NCBI RefSeq assembly: GCF_030323865.1
Contig: NZ_CP066362.1
Span: 3,100,001-3,164,000 of the forward strand
Source: Pseudarthrobacter defluvii
GTDB lineage: Bacteria > Actinomycetota > Actinomycetes > Actinomycetales > Micrococcaceae
Direction of reading: 5' to 3'
Length of the DNA stretch: 64,000 bases
Shown here: positions 1 through 8,600 of the stretch, piece by piece
Numbering within the stretch: the first letter of the stretch is position 1
Layout of the letters: each line of letters starts with the position of its first letter
Made by a program: the position numbers and the translations under genes
The notes under the pieces: model-generated
The model's input: only the letters and a program-made list of their open reading frames with translations
Told to the model about the DNA's origin: nothing
The model's database searches: none

Positions 1-59
1 CGGTCAAGCCGGTGGTAGCGGTCCAGGGCGTCCAGCAAGGGAGCTTCGTTGTGGTCCAC
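1..59 (-). CDS. N-terminal fragment, probably Orn/Lys/Arg decarboxylase-type PLP enzyme
   Basis: Only the first 19 codons lie in the window; the gene runs off the left edge. A GTG start at 59 is preceded by an AGGA ribosome site about 8 bases upstream. The visible peptide (MDHNEAPLLDALDRYHRLDR) resembles the start of actinobacterial Orn/Lys/Arg decarboxylase-like, aminotransferase-fold proteins. The assignment rests on this short stretch only. The 129 bases between this gene and the next hold nothing I recognise beyond its leader. Confidence 0.45.
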   Translation of the reverse strand, partial: MDHNEAPLLDALDRYHRLD

Positions 60-188
60 GTTGTTGTTCCTTTCGTTGGAGCGGTCAGGATGGCCAGGAG
101 GCTTTGAGGGTGCGGACGACGGCGGCAGTACGGTCGGGTGGCCAGCTCCCCTTGGGTTTGGCATCGGCGGAGGCGGCTGCCGCTTCGA

Positions 189-1541
189 TCAGGCGCCGGT
201 CAGGGTGGTCCAGACGCCGATGCCCCCGGCCACCAGCATGACCGCGGCCGTGAACCAGCCGAGCGTGGCGGCAAGCCAGCCGTTGCGGTACTCGCCCATG
301 ATGGCCTTGTCGCGGGAGATCAGCATGGTGACCACCAGGAATGGTGCGGCGGCGATGCCGTTGATGGTGGCACTGAAGACCAGGAGCCCGATGGGGTCGT
401 TGGAGAAGAAGCTGATGAGTACGCCAGCGACGATGCCGACCCCCAGCAGTGCGTAGAACAATGGGGCGCGTCGTGGACTGAGGTCCAGGCCCCAGTCCTT
501 GCCGAGCAGGCCGGACAGTCCCGCGGCGCCTGACGCAGCGAGGACCGGCACGCCCAGGATGCCGGTGCCGATGAACCCGGCAGCGAACAGGAAGGTGGCG
601 GCCGGTCCCACGACGGGCTCCAGGGCCTTGGCCACGTCGGCAGCGGTGTTGACGTCGGTTCCGTCCCTGCCCAGCGTTGCCGCGGTGGCCGCCATGATCG
701 AGAACATCACCAGGACGGAGAAGACCATCCCGGTGAAGACGTCCGCCCGCGCGTTCCGGAGGGTATGGGCGGCGGCAGCCGTGTCCGGGCGGTCCCGGAG
801 CCCTACTGCCTGGTCACCGCCCCGGTCCTCGGCGCGCAATTCCTCGACCCTGTGGGCGCTCTGCCAGAAGAACAGGTACGGCGAGATGGTGGTGCCCAGC
901 ACCGCCACGATTAGGCCAAGGTACTGCGGGGCGAAGCTGAACTTCATTCCCAGCATGCCCTCCAGGACGTCGGGCCAGTCAACGTTGGCCACGAAAAGGA
1001 CAGCGACGTACGCCAGCAGTGTGACGCACAGCCACTTGAAAACCTTGGCAATGACGGCGAAGGATCCGCTCATGAGCGCCACCGCGATGCCGATTCCCGC
1101 CAGCGCGCTCCAGAGATGGTCAGGGCCGGCGCCCAGCATCTGCATGCCCTGCCCGATCGCCATCAGGTCCGCGGCCGCATTGAGGATGTTGCCCACCAGC
1201 AGGGCAACGATCAGTATTCCAATCACCACCCGCGGGCGGCGGGAGAACTTGCGCCGGGCCAGCCAGCCGAGGCTCTCGCCGGTAGCCAGTGCGGTCCGGT
1301 CGCAGATCTCCTGGACCGCCATCATCATGGGCAGCGCCACGGGGGCGGTCCACAGCATGCCGTTGGAAAAGGTGGCACCGGCCTTCGCATAGGTGGCAAT
1401 CCCTGACGGATCATCGTCCGCGGCACCGGTCACCAGGCCGGGGCCCAGAAGCGAACCGAAGCGGCGCAGGCGGGACTGCCGCCTGGCGCCGGTTGCCGTG
1501 CCGTCAGTTTGGGGCCGTCCGGTTGTTTCGGCCTTGCTCAT
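189..1541 (-). CDS. NRAMP-family divalent metal transporter, atypical motifs
   Basis: This is a 450-residue inner-membrane protein with about 11 hydrophobic segments and the NRAMP fold signature, probably importing a divalent cation with protons. The TM1 motif reads DDDPSGIATY (residues 42-51) where classical MntH/NRAMP proteins have DPGN. The TM6 region reads TTISPYLFFWQSAHR instead of the MPH-type motif. It therefore belongs to a divergent NRAMP subgroup, and manganese specificity cannot be assumed. I chose the ATG at 1541 because GGAGA lies about 9 bases upstream; an ATG at 1562 in frame has no ribosome site. A CTAAGC-AA-GCTTAG palindrome lies upstream at 1584-1597. Confidence 0.85.
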   Translation of the reverse strand: MSKAETTGRPQTDGTATGARRQSRLRRFGSLLGPGLVTGAADDDPSGIATYAKAGATFSNGMLWTAPVALPMMMAVQEICDRTALATGESLGWLARRKFSRRPRVVIGILIVALLVGNILNAAADLMAIGQGMQMLGAGPDHLWSALAGIGIAVALMSGSFAVIAKVFKWLCVTLLAYVAVLFVANVDWPDVLEGMLGMKFSFAPQYLGLIVAVLGTTISPYLFFWQSAHRVEELRAEDRGGDQAVGLRDRPDTAAAAHTLRNARADVFTGMVFSVLVMFSIMAATAATLGRDGTDVNTAADVAKALEPVVGPAATFLFAAGFIGTGILGVPVLAASGAAGLSGLLGKDWGLDLSPRRAPLFYALLGVGIVAGVLISFFSNDPIGLLVFSATINGIAAAPFLVVTMLISRDKAIMGEYRNGWLAATLGWFTAAVMLVAGGIGVWTTLTGA

Positions 1542-1583
1542 CCTGTCTTCTCCACTCACCATCGACTACTAAGCCGCCAACTA

Positions 1584-1597
1584 CTAAGCAAGCTTAG
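1584..1597. promoter_or_regulatory. palindrome upstream of NRAMP gene, possible metalloregulator site
   Basis: CTAAGC and GCTTAG are separated by two bases. CTTAGTAG also occurs twice as a direct repeat between here and the start codon. The position, 43-56 bases upstream of the NRAMP start, would suit a DtxR/MntR-type repressor, but the sequence is not a clear match to a consensus I know. Confidence 0.35.
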
Positions 1598-1653
1598 GAT
1601 TCTGAGGCCATGGTAGGCCATGAAGCTGGAAGGACCTTTTCAGGGAAGGCTGC

Positions 1654-2670
1654 TCAGATCCACTTGTTGTGTTTGAACGCCAGGTAGAGGACCAGTCCCA
1701 TGGCCACCATCACCCCCAGCGCATACGGGTAGCCGTACGTCCAGCCCAGCTCGGGCATATTGGCGAAATTCATGCCATAGATGGACGCCACCAGGGTGGG
1801 GGCAAACAAGATTGCCGCCCAGGACGAAATCCGTTTGACCTGCTCGTTCTGTTCAAAGCTGGACTCGGTCATGCGCTGCATCTCGTCGTTCTGCCGCTGG
1901 GCCACCAAGGCTGCGTTGACGGCGAGCGCGTTCTGGAGCAGGGCTCGGAAGGATGCCACGCGCTCATTCAGCCGCAACACGTGGTCCAGGACGTCGCGCA
2001 GGTGGTCTTGAAGCTCCACTCCGAGCGGCCGGCCAGAGGTGCCCGCCATCAGCTGCTGGAGGATTCCCACCAGCGGACTGGTGGCCCGCTGGAAGGTGAT
2101 GACCTGCCGGGAGAGCTCGTAGATCCTGCGGGAAACCTCGGGGTCTGCACCAAAAAGGTCATCCTCGATTTCGTCGATATCGTTCTCCAGCCCGGCGGCC
2201 ACAGGCTCGTACTCGTCCACCACCTGGTCCAGGATTCCGTACAGCACCGCGTCCGGGCCGAGGGCAAGGAACTCCGGCATGGACTCCATGCGGCGGCGCA
2301 CCTTTGCCAGGTCCGGGGACTCGGCATGCCTGACCGTGACCACGTACTCGTCACCGACAAAAACGTGGATCTCGCCGAAGTCCACCTTTTCCACATCGTC
2401 GCGGTACCTGGCGGGCCGGAGCACCAGGAACAGGCACTCGCCGTAGTGCTCCAGCTTGGCCCGCTGGTGCCCTGCCAACGCGTCCTCAATGGCCAGCGCG
2501 TTGAGGTCGAATTCCTCCCCCACCGACTGCAGTTCCTCCGCATCCGGCCGGTACAGTCCGATCCACGCCATGCCTTCGCGCTGCCGGAGCAGGAAGTAGG
2601 TCTCGTCCAGGTCCTCCGGGTCCTCGGTGCGGAATCCGTTGACGTAAACAGCGTTGTCAATGATGGTCAC
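1654..2670 (-). CDS. corA: CorA-family magnesium/cobalt transporter
   Basis: This 338-residue protein has a long acidic cytoplasmic N-terminal region, a long helix, and two C-terminal transmembrane helices. The CorA signature GMN sits at about residues 299-301 (IYGMNFANMPELGW), and the C-terminus is basic (KHNKWI). It would form a pentameric Mg2+/Co2+ channel. The GTG start at 2670 overlaps the end of the upstream regulator gene by 14 bases, so it is the last gene of a four-gene operon (ABC ATPase, ABC permease, regulator, CorA). Longer in-frame extensions upstream are antisense-like and inside the regulator gene. Confidence 0.93.
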   Translation of the reverse strand: MTIIDNAVYVNGFRTEDPEDLDETYFLLRQREGMAWIGLYRPDAEELQSVGEEFDLNALAIEDALAGHQRAKLEHYGECLFLVLRPARYRDDVEKVDFGEIHVFVGDEYVVTVRHAESPDLAKVRRRMESMPEFLALGPDAVLYGILDQVVDEYEPVAAGLENDIDEIEDDLFGADPEVSRRIYELSRQVITFQRATSPLVGILQQLMAGTSGRPLGVELQDHLRDVLDHVLRLNERVASFRALLQNALAVNAALVAQRQNDEMQRMTESSFEQNEQVKRISSWAAILFAPTLVASIYGMNFANMPELGWTYGYPYALGVMVAMGLVLYLAFKHNKWI

Positions 2671-3157
2671 TGCCGGCCTCCCGCTCGCGCTCCCAGTCAT
2701 CCAGCAGCCCCGGCATCCGCGAGTTGAGGAACCGGTAGAACCTGGCCATCTCCGCCACCCGCGCCCGTGCAGCCGATCCTTCGGGGAGGGTTTCGGCCGT
2801 GGCATCGGTGAGGGCCGCCAGCTTCTCGTAAACCGGGCTGTTCCGCATGGACACCACGTACCACTCATCCGTATGGAGGGCGTAGAGGTCGCGGCGGCTT
2901 CCTGGCTGCGAGACCCGGTGCACGAAGCCCACGGTTTGCAGGTACCGCACCGCGCCCGACACTGCCGCGGCACTGGCTCCCAGCCGCTCCGACAGCTCTG
3001 CGGCGGTGAGGCTTCCCTGTTCCGAGGACACCAGCGCCAACAACGTCCGGGCCGGCATCTTTGGGAAGCCGGCGGCAGCGAAGGCCGCTGCGGTCCTCTC
3101 GGCAGCGGCGGCCGTCAGTTCAGTGGTCCGCAGCGATGCGCCGATGTCAGTGCTCAT
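2657..3157 (-). CDS. GbsR/MarR-like winged-helix regulator
   Basis: This is a 166-residue regulator. A winged-helix region spans about residues 35-95 (TLLALVSSEQGSLTAAELSERL, then VSGAVRYLQTVGFVHRVSQPG), and the C-terminal half is helical, probably for dimerisation. The wing and the following YALHTDEWYVVSMR segment are typical of GbsR-like MarR proteins that accompany ABC-2 exporters. The ATG overlaps the permease stop by four bases (ATGA). It probably binds the TTCACAA/TTGTGAA palindrome at 5781-5796 upstream of the operon. Confidence 0.85.
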   Translation of the reverse strand: MSTDIGASLRTTELTAAAAERTAAAFAAAGFPKMPARTLLALVSSEQGSLTAAELSERLGASAAAVSGAVRYLQTVGFVHRVSQPGSRRDLYALHTDEWYVVSMRNSPVYEKLAALTDATAETLPEGSAARARVAEMARFYRFLNSRMPGLLDDWEREREAGSDHH

Positions 3158-4776
3158 GCCGCGCCCACCTCCCGCCGCCGCATCACCGCAACTGCCAGCA
3201 TGGCCGCCGCCGCGGCGACCGCCAGCATCCACCATGCGCCGCTCCAGTCCGTGGCGTCCCCGTGCGGGACCGGGGTGTGGGCGAAGGGCGACAGGTCGCG
3301 CAGGCTTTGGTCGATGCCCAGCATGCCGCCAAGAATGCCGAGCACCACGCCCAGGGCCAGCAGCGCCCAGCTGGCGGCGGTGGTCGCTGCCGGCCACAGG
3401 ACGAAAACCAGCGCCGGGACGGAAAGGTAGATCAGGGCCGCCGGCAGCTGCGCCAGCGCGGTTTGCCAGAGGGCATCGGCGGGCATGGAGGTATCGCCGG
3501 AACCGGCCAGCGTCGCCCACGCCCCAACCCCCGCCAGGCCCACCACCAGCACCACGGCCGCCGCGCCCAGCAACAGGTAACCGGCCAGCCACCGGACGCG
3601 GCCCACCGGGGCGGACAGTAGGAGTTCGGCCGTCCCGGCCGCTTCCTCCTGCCGCAGCCTGATCACGGCCTGGAGCGCACACGCCGCCGCCAGGACCCCG
3701 CCCATCGAGAAGAGCACCGACACCATGAGCTGGGTGAGCGAGGTGCCCTGGGACTGGAGCATGGCGCGCAGCGTGGCGGTGATGTTGGTGTCAGGGGTGT
3801 CGACGGCGGCAATCGCCTTTCCGAGCGAGCCCGCCAGCAGGCCCAGGGCCAGCCCGCTGAGCGCCCAGCCAAAGATTGACCCGGACTGCAGCCGCAGCGC
3901 CAGGGCCACCGGGCTCCGCAGCCCCGGCCGGGCAGCGACACGTCCGGGGCGCGTTCCCCACACGCTGGCCCCGCTGTCCCGCGAGCGGAGGATCAGCCAG
4001 GCTGCGATGAGGCAGGCGGCGCCGAGCCCCGCCGGCAGCAGCAGCGGCCAGGTGCGGTTTCCGGAGTAGGCGTATGTCTGCTGGCCCCAGCCGATGGGTG
4101 AGAACCAGCTGGCCGGCCCCTCGGTCATTGTGGTCCCGCTGGCACCGGGGGTTCCGGTGGCGTCGCCGATTCCGCGGAGCACGTAGGCCAGCACTACCAG
4201 CGCGGCCGAGACGCCGTTCGCGCCGCGTGAGGTTCCCATAAACTGGGCCACCAGCAGCCCCACGCCCAGGAAGGCGAGGCCGACAGCGCCCGTTGCGGCT
4301 CCGGCGGTCAGGGAACCTTGCAGGTCCAGGCCCTGGGAGGCGAACCCTGCGAAGACCGTGAGCGCCACGAGGATGTTCGCGGTGACGCCGTGCAGCAGCG
4401 TGGCTGTGTCAGGCAGCAGGCGTCCGGCCGGCGTTGCGGCGACCAGCTCGGCTGTGCCCGTTTCCTCATCGGCACGGGTATGGCGCACCGCGAGGAACGT
4501 GCTCATCAGGCCTGCCAAAAGGGCAAGGAAGGCATAGATCAGGAAGAACGTAAACGCTCCCTGGTCCGCGCCCCGGGGCAGGCCGCGGAGCATCAGGATG
4601 GCGGGGGTGGCGATGGCCACCTGCATGATCTCGGTGCGGCTGGCCACGTTGCCGTAGGTCTGGGTGACGGCGGCTGCCGCGAACAAGGCGAAGGCACCGA
4701 TGGCCACCGCCCAGCTGAGGAGCTGCCAGCGGTCCCGGCGCAGCCGCTGGCGCCAGAGGACCAGGAGGATTCCCAT
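3154..4776 (-). CDS. ABC-2 type multidrug/antibiotic exporter permease
   Basis: This 540-residue protein is very hydrophobic, with about 12 membrane segments in two homologous halves. It resembles the actinobacterial permeases annotated as exporters of polyketide antibiotics. Each half contains a conserved cytoplasmic stretch (RADEETGTAELVAATPAGR in the first, RQEEAAGTAELLLSAPVGR in the second), which confirms internal duplication. The ATG at 4776 follows the ATPase stop after a single base, so translation is coupled. It works with the upstream ATPase; the substrate cannot be told from sequence. Confidence 0.9.
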   Translation of the reverse strand: MGILLVLWRQRLRRDRWQLLSWAVAIGAFALFAAAAVTQTYGNVASRTEIMQVAIATPAILMLRGLPRGADQGAFTFFLIYAFLALLAGLMSTFLAVRHTRADEETGTAELVAATPAGRLLPDTATLLHGVTANILVALTVFAGFASQGLDLQGSLTAGAATGAVGLAFLGVGLLVAQFMGTSRGANGVSAALVVLAYVLRGIGDATGTPGASGTTMTEGPASWFSPIGWGQQTYAYSGNRTWPLLLPAGLGAACLIAAWLILRSRDSGASVWGTRPGRVAARPGLRSPVALALRLQSGSIFGWALSGLALGLLAGSLGKAIAAVDTPDTNITATLRAMLQSQGTSLTQLMVSVLFSMGGVLAAACALQAVIRLRQEEAAGTAELLLSAPVGRVRWLAGYLLLGAAAVVLVVGLAGVGAWATLAGSGDTSMPADALWQTALAQLPAALIYLSVPALVFVLWPAATTAASWALLALGVVLGILGGMLGIDQSLRDLSPFAHTPVPHGDATDWSGAWWMLAVAAAAAMLAVAVMRRREVGAA

Positions 4777-4777
4777 G

Positions 4778-5761
4778 TCAGCTCCGTCCTCTGGCGCCCA
4801 GCAGATGCCGCCGCGAACCGTTGCCCGCGGAAGCCGGAACATCAGGCTCCGGTGCAGCGGATCTGTCCCCGTAGTGCCGCAGGAACAGCTCCTCCAGGGA
4901 CGGCGGAACAATCGTCAGGCCCTGCACCCCCAGGGCGCCCAGCGCCGGAAGCACCTCGGCGATCCGGTCCGAGTCGGCGCTGAACCGGACCCGTCCGGCG
5001 TCGACCGCCAGGTCATGCACCGCGCCCAGCCGGGCCAAGGCCTCTGGATCCACCCCGTCCGCGGCGAAGGAAACCTCGGTCCTGGTGAGGTGCCGCAGGG
5101 AGTCAAGCGTGCCGCCGTCGACAATTTTGCCGGCACGAATGATGCTGACGCGGTGGCACAGCACCTCCACCTCAGAGAGGATATGGCTGGACAGCAGCAC
5201 CGTTGCCCCGCGGTCGACGGCGGCCAGCAGCTCCCTGCGGAAGACCTCCTCCATGAGCGGGTCAAGGCCGCTGGTGGGCTCGTCCAGCAGGTAGAGCTCG
5301 GCCTCGGTGGCGAGGGCGGCGATCAGGGCGACTTTTTGCCGGTTGCCCTTGGAGTACGCGCGCCCCTTCCTGCCCGGATCGAAGTCGAACACCTGGCACA
5401 GCCGGTCCTTCCGGCGGCGGTACGCGTCCCCGTCTGCGGCGCCGCCCCGTAGCCGGGACAGCAGGTCGATGGTTTCGCCGCCGGAGAGGTTGGGCCAGAG
5501 CCGGACATCGCCGGGAACGTAGGCCAGCCGCCGGTGCAGCTCGGCAGCCTGGTTCCAGGGTTCGAGGCCCAGGACCGTGGCGGTGCCGGAGGTTGCCCTC
5601 GCCAGGCCAAGGAGGATCCGCAGGGTGGTGGATTTCCCGGCGCCGTTGGGGCCGAGGAACCCGTGGATTTCACCCCCCTGGACTTCGAGGTCGAGACCGT
5701 CCAGGGCCCTGACCCGGCCGAAGTGCTTGTGCAGGTTCGCTGTCTTGACAACGGTGTTCAT
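4778..5761 (-). CDS. ABC transporter ATP-binding protein (ABC-2 exporter)
   Basis: This 327-residue cytosolic ATPase powers the adjacent permease. Walker A is GPNGAGKST, the signature region is SKGNRQKVALIAAL, Walker B is LYLLDEPTSGLDP and the H-loop is SSHIL. A C-terminal extension of about 100 residues resembles the DUF4162-like tail of drug-export ATPases. I take the ATG at 5761. The alternative GTG at 5785 falls inside the operator palindrome and has no ribosome site. It is the first gene of the ATPase-permease-regulator-corA operon. Confidence 0.92.
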   Translation of the reverse strand: MNTVVKTANLHKHFGRVRALDGLDLEVQGGEIHGFLGPNGAGKSTTLRILLGLARATSGTATVLGLEPWNQAAELHRRLAYVPGDVRLWPNLSGGETIDLLSRLRGGAADGDAYRRRKDRLCQVFDFDPGRKGRAYSKGNRQKVALIAALATEAELYLLDEPTSGLDPLMEEVFRRELLAAVDRGATVLLSSHILSEVEVLCHRVSIIRAGKIVDGGTLDSLRHLTRTEVSFAADGVDPEALARLGAVHDLAVDAGRVRFSADSDRIAEVLPALGALGVQGLTIVPPSLEELFLRHYGDRSAAPEPDVPASAGNGSRRHLLGARGRS

Positions 5762-5780
5762 GCTCAAAGTCTTCGAAGTT

Positions 5781-5796
5781 TTCACAAGTTTGTGAA
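5781..5796. promoter_or_regulatory. perfect inverted repeat in divergent promoter (probable GbsR/MarR operator)
   Basis: TTCACAA and TTGTGAA are separated by GT, giving a 16-bp near-perfect palindrome. It sits 20 bases upstream of the ABC ATPase start and 19 bases upstream of the divergent MFS start, so one bound dimer could control both. The MarR-like regulator in the ABC operon is the obvious candidate; that link is inference. Confidence 0.6.
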
Positions 5797-5814
5797 GGCA
5801 CTAAAGTCCCAAGC

Positions 5815-7008
5815 ATGACCCCCGAAAAGCCCCTGTCCACTGGGGAGGCCACCCGCCCGGCAACGGCACCTCTCTACGCGGCGGGGTTCGTTACCGCTTT
5901 CGGCGCCCACAGCATCGCGGCCGGACTCGGTGCGGAGAGCGGCAACATCGGCCTGACGCTGCTGAACCTGGGCATCCTGCTGGCCCTCTACGACGTGGCC
6001 GAGGTGTTCCTCAAGCCGGTCTTCGGCGCGCTCAGCGACCGCATCGGCGCCAAGCCCGTCATCATCGGCGGACTCTTCGCTTTCGCCGCGCTGTCCCTGA
6101 TCGGCCTGGGAGCCGCGGACCCGCTGATCCTTGCCCTCGCCCGGCTGGGACAAGGCGCTGCGGCGTCTGCCTTCTCGCCGTCGTCGTCCGCCATGGTGGC
6201 ACGGATGGCCCGGGGCGGAAAGGCGGGCACCTACTTTGGCCGGTACGGGTCCTGGAAGAGCCTGGGCTACATCATCGGCCCCCCGCTGGGCGCGGGCCTG
6301 ATCCTGGCCGGCGGCTTTCCGCTGCTGTTTGAAACGCTGTCCGCGCTGGCGGCCGTGACCGCTGTATGGGTCCTGGTGTCCGTGCCGCACCTGGCGCCGC
6401 TGCCCCGGAAGCGGTACACGCTGATGGACCTCGCCCGCCAGGTGGGTGAACGCCGATTCCTGGTGCCCACGCTGGTGCTGGCCGCTGCTACGGGCGCGCT
6501 GGGTGCCGCCGTCGGCTTCCTCCCCGCGCTGGCCACCCGGCACGGCATGGACGCCTTCGCCGGCACGGCAGCGGTCAGCATGGTAGCGCTCGGCTCGGTG
6601 CTCACCCAACCGTGGATCGGGAGGCTGCGGGACCGCAGCGCCGTCACCGACAACAGGGGCACGACGACGGGCCTGCTGCTCATCGCCGCAGGCATCGGTT
6701 TGGTGGCGGCGGCCCCGGGAGTGGTCACCATCTTCGTCGCCGCGGCCTTCATTGGGACAGGCATCGGTGCTGTGACCCCCTTGGGCTTCGCGCACCTGGC
6801 GGACACCACACCGCCCGAGCGGATGGGCCGGACCATGGGCTCGGCCGAATTGGGGCGCGAACTGGGCGACGCCGGTGGGCCCCTGCTGGTGGGCGGCATC
6901 GCCACTGCCACGGCGCTGCCGTTCGGGCTGGGCGCACTGGCGCTGTTGGTGGCGGCGGCGAGCATCCCCCGGTTGGGCCCCGTCGAACCCGCAGGGCCCA
7001 ACAACTGA
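5815..7008 (+). CDS. MFS transporter
   Basis: This 397-residue protein has 12 predicted transmembrane segments. The loop after TM2 reads GALSDRIGAKPVIIGG, a classic MFS motif A. A second loop carries RLGQGAAASAFSPSSSAMVAR. It is most like drug-efflux or sugar-efflux MFS members. It is divergent from the ABC exporter operon across the 5781-5796 operator, which suggests a shared export response. Confidence 0.9.
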   Translation: MTPEKPLSTGEATRPATAPLYAAGFVTAFGAHSIAAGLGAESGNIGLTLLNLGILLALYDVAEVFLKPVFGALSDRIGAKPVIIGGLFAFAALSLIGLGAADPLILALARLGQGAAASAFSPSSSAMVARMARGGKAGTYFGRYGSWKSLGYIIGPPLGAGLILAGGFPLLFETLSALAAVTAVWVLVSVPHLAPLPRKRYTLMDLARQVGERRFLVPTLVLAAATGALGAAVGFLPALATRHGMDAFAGTAAVSMVALGSVLTQPWIGRLRDRSAVTDNRGTTTGLLLIAAGIGLVAAAPGVVTIFVAAAFIGTGIGAVTPLGFAHLADTTPPERMGRTMGSAELGRELGDAGGPLLVGGIATATALPFGLGALALLVAAASIPRLGPVEPAGPNN

Positions 7009-7044
7009 GCGGTCTTCCAGTTTTTTGTGTCACCCTTAACCGCG

Positions 7045-7950
7045 ATGACTTCTTCACGGCAACTGCCCACCAGGACTCCCACCCGGCCTGCCCCCGGCGC
7101 GGCGTTCCTGTTCGTGCTGTCCACTGCCGCGTGCATCGCAGGGCTGATTGCCACGTATTACTTCTTTGTCCAGACCACAACGGGCCAGTTCATTGACGAG
7201 TCCGCGCTGGTGGAAGCGGTGGAAATCCACGGCCCCGCCGGCAAGGCAGCCACCAAGTTCCTGGACTGGCTGCCCACCATCTCGCTGGTGATGGCCGCCG
7301 TCGTGGTCCTGTTTGTCACGGTGATCCGGCGGCACTGGGCCGAGGCCGGGATCGCCGTTGCCGCGTGCATCAGCGCAAACGTGGCTACCCAGGTTTTGAA
7401 GGACCTGCTGCCGCCGCGCCCGGACAAGGGCGTGCTGACCCTGGAACTGAACTCGCTGCCGTCCGGCCACACCACCCTGGCCGCCTCAGCAGCGGCGGCA
7501 GTGTTCCTGATGGCGTCCCCGCGCTGGCGGCCCATGGCGGGTTTCATTGGCGGTTCGTTCGCCATCGCGTCCGGCGTGTCCACGCTGATTAATCAGTGGC
7601 ACCGGCCCGCGGACGTGGTGGCGGCGTTCCTGCTGGTGGGGGCGTTCATGATTCCGGCAGGCTGGCTGATCCTCCGGCGCGGGTCCTGGAACGAGTGGGA
7701 CGGCTTCGGCGAACACGTCGGCTCGGCCCGGATCTGGCTGACGCTGCCGGTGCTGATCGGACTGGCCTCAGCCGGCGTTGCGGTGTATTCGCTGATCCGG
7801 ATTGCCCCCAGCCCCTGGCAGGAGACCAGCACCACCAACTACTTCTGGGCAGGCATCTCGCTGATTGTCATCGCTGGGTACCTGGCCACCGTGGCCACCA
7901 CGTCCCTGTTCGCGTTTGCCGCACGACGGCGGGACGCACCACGGCGCTAG
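7045..7950 (+). CDS. PAP2-family membrane phosphatase
   Basis: This roughly 300-residue polytopic membrane protein carries the three phosphatase motifs of PAP2 enzymes: KDLLPPRPD, PSGHTT, and a third region SGVSTLINQWHRPADVV with the catalytic His and Asp. The family dephosphorylates lipids such as phosphatidate, undecaprenyl pyrophosphate or related substrates at the outer membrane face. The first residue of motif three (normally SR) is replaced by TLIN here. No clear ribosome site is visible; I prefer the ATG at 7045 over the GTG at 7027. Confidence 0.87.
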   Translation: MTSSRQLPTRTPTRPAPGAAFLFVLSTAACIAGLIATYYFFVQTTTGQFIDESALVEAVEIHGPAGKAATKFLDWLPTISLVMAAVVVLFVTVIRRHWAEAGIAVAACISANVATQVLKDLLPPRPDKGVLTLELNSLPSGHTTLAASAAAAVFLMASPRWRPMAGFIGGSFAIASGVSTLINQWHRPADVVAAFLLVGAFMIPAGWLILRRGSWNEWDGFGEHVGSARIWLTLPVLIGLASAGVAVYSLIRIAPSPWQETSTTNYFWAGISLIVIAGYLATVATTSLFAFAARRRDAPRR

Positions 7951-7982
7951 CCCTCCCTGGGTGGCACTCGCCCATCTCGCTG

Positions 7983-8024
7983 GCAGTTGTTGTCGTTTTC
8001 GGGCCCCAAAACGACACCTACTGC
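7983..8024. repeat. palindromic GTCGTTTT/AAAACGAC element, copy 1
   Basis: A 17-bp arm (GCAGTTGTTGTCGTTTT) pairs with AAAACGACACCTACTGC at 15 of 17 positions around an 8-base GC-rich centre that is itself GGGCCC. It lies just after the PAP2 gene and could act as its terminator. A related element is at 19151-19198, so it looks like a dispersed intergenic repeat. Confidence 0.65.
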
Positions 8025-8114
8025 GAGCTATTTGGAAGGGGAAATCCTGGGCTGGTCCGGGGCACTGAGGCGGGCCGGGAGCGGGAGCGCCGCTAATCAC
8101 CGTCCAGGTCAAAA

Positions 8115-8432
8115 TCACGTGTTATTGGTGTCACCAAGGTCCTTGGCATCGCGACCCATGCTCTCATCCATTGCGGCGGCGAGTTCGATGTCGTCAAGGT
8201 AGCGGGCCGCGGGGCGGCCGGTTGCCTTAGCCAGTTTCTCCAACGTGCCCAGGTGCTGGCGGGCAAGCTCGATGGCCAGTTCCTCGACGATGCTGGGGCC
8301 GTTGCGCACCACCAGATCGCTCAGGTAGGCACGAAGGCTGCCGGCGGGCCGCCCCCTGGCTTTGGCTTCGGCAGCAACCAGCCTGGTAAGGGCCGCCGCA
8401 GCGAGCGCAGGTTTGTCGCTGAAAAGTTCCAT
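8115..8432 (-). CDS. conserved hypothetical protein, 105 aa
   Basis: This small soluble, helix-rich protein begins MELFSDKPALAAAALTRLVAAEAKARGRP. It shows no membrane segment, signal peptide or metal motif. The ATG at 8432 is chosen because GGGGGA lies 5 bases upstream; the longer frame to 8471 lacks a site. It is a single-gene unit. I do not recognise the family. Confidence 0.7.
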   Translation of the reverse strand: MELFSDKPALAAAALTRLVAAEAKARGRPAGSLRAYLSDLVVRNGPSIVEELAIELARQHLGTLEKLAKATGRPAARYLDDIELAAAMDESMGRDAKDLGDTNNT

Positions 8433-8519
8433 GTGTTCCCCCGTGGCGATGGGTCCTGTTAGAACCGGCATCGGTAGCTACAATTTAGCCCTCTTTGTGC
8501 CCGGGCCATAAGGGGTGCA

Positions 8520-8545
8520 GGTCCCGCTTGGGGGCGTGCGGGACC
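8520..8545 (-). terminator. hairpin downstream of acetyltransferase-like gene
   Basis: GGTCCCGC (8520-8527) pairs with GCGGGACC (8538-8545) around a 10-base loop. It follows the minus-strand gene ending at 8601. No T run follows, so it is a weak terminator candidate. Confidence 0.4.
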
Positions 8546-8600
8546 AGACCCGGGGGTGCCGATCGGGGCTTAGGGGTTTCGCGTTCCCAGTAGTTTCCGG

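Noticed and set aside
5785..5785. GTG as an earlier start of the ABC ATPase
   Set aside because: It lies within the operator palindrome and lacks a ribosome site; ATG 5761 gives a standard N-terminus.
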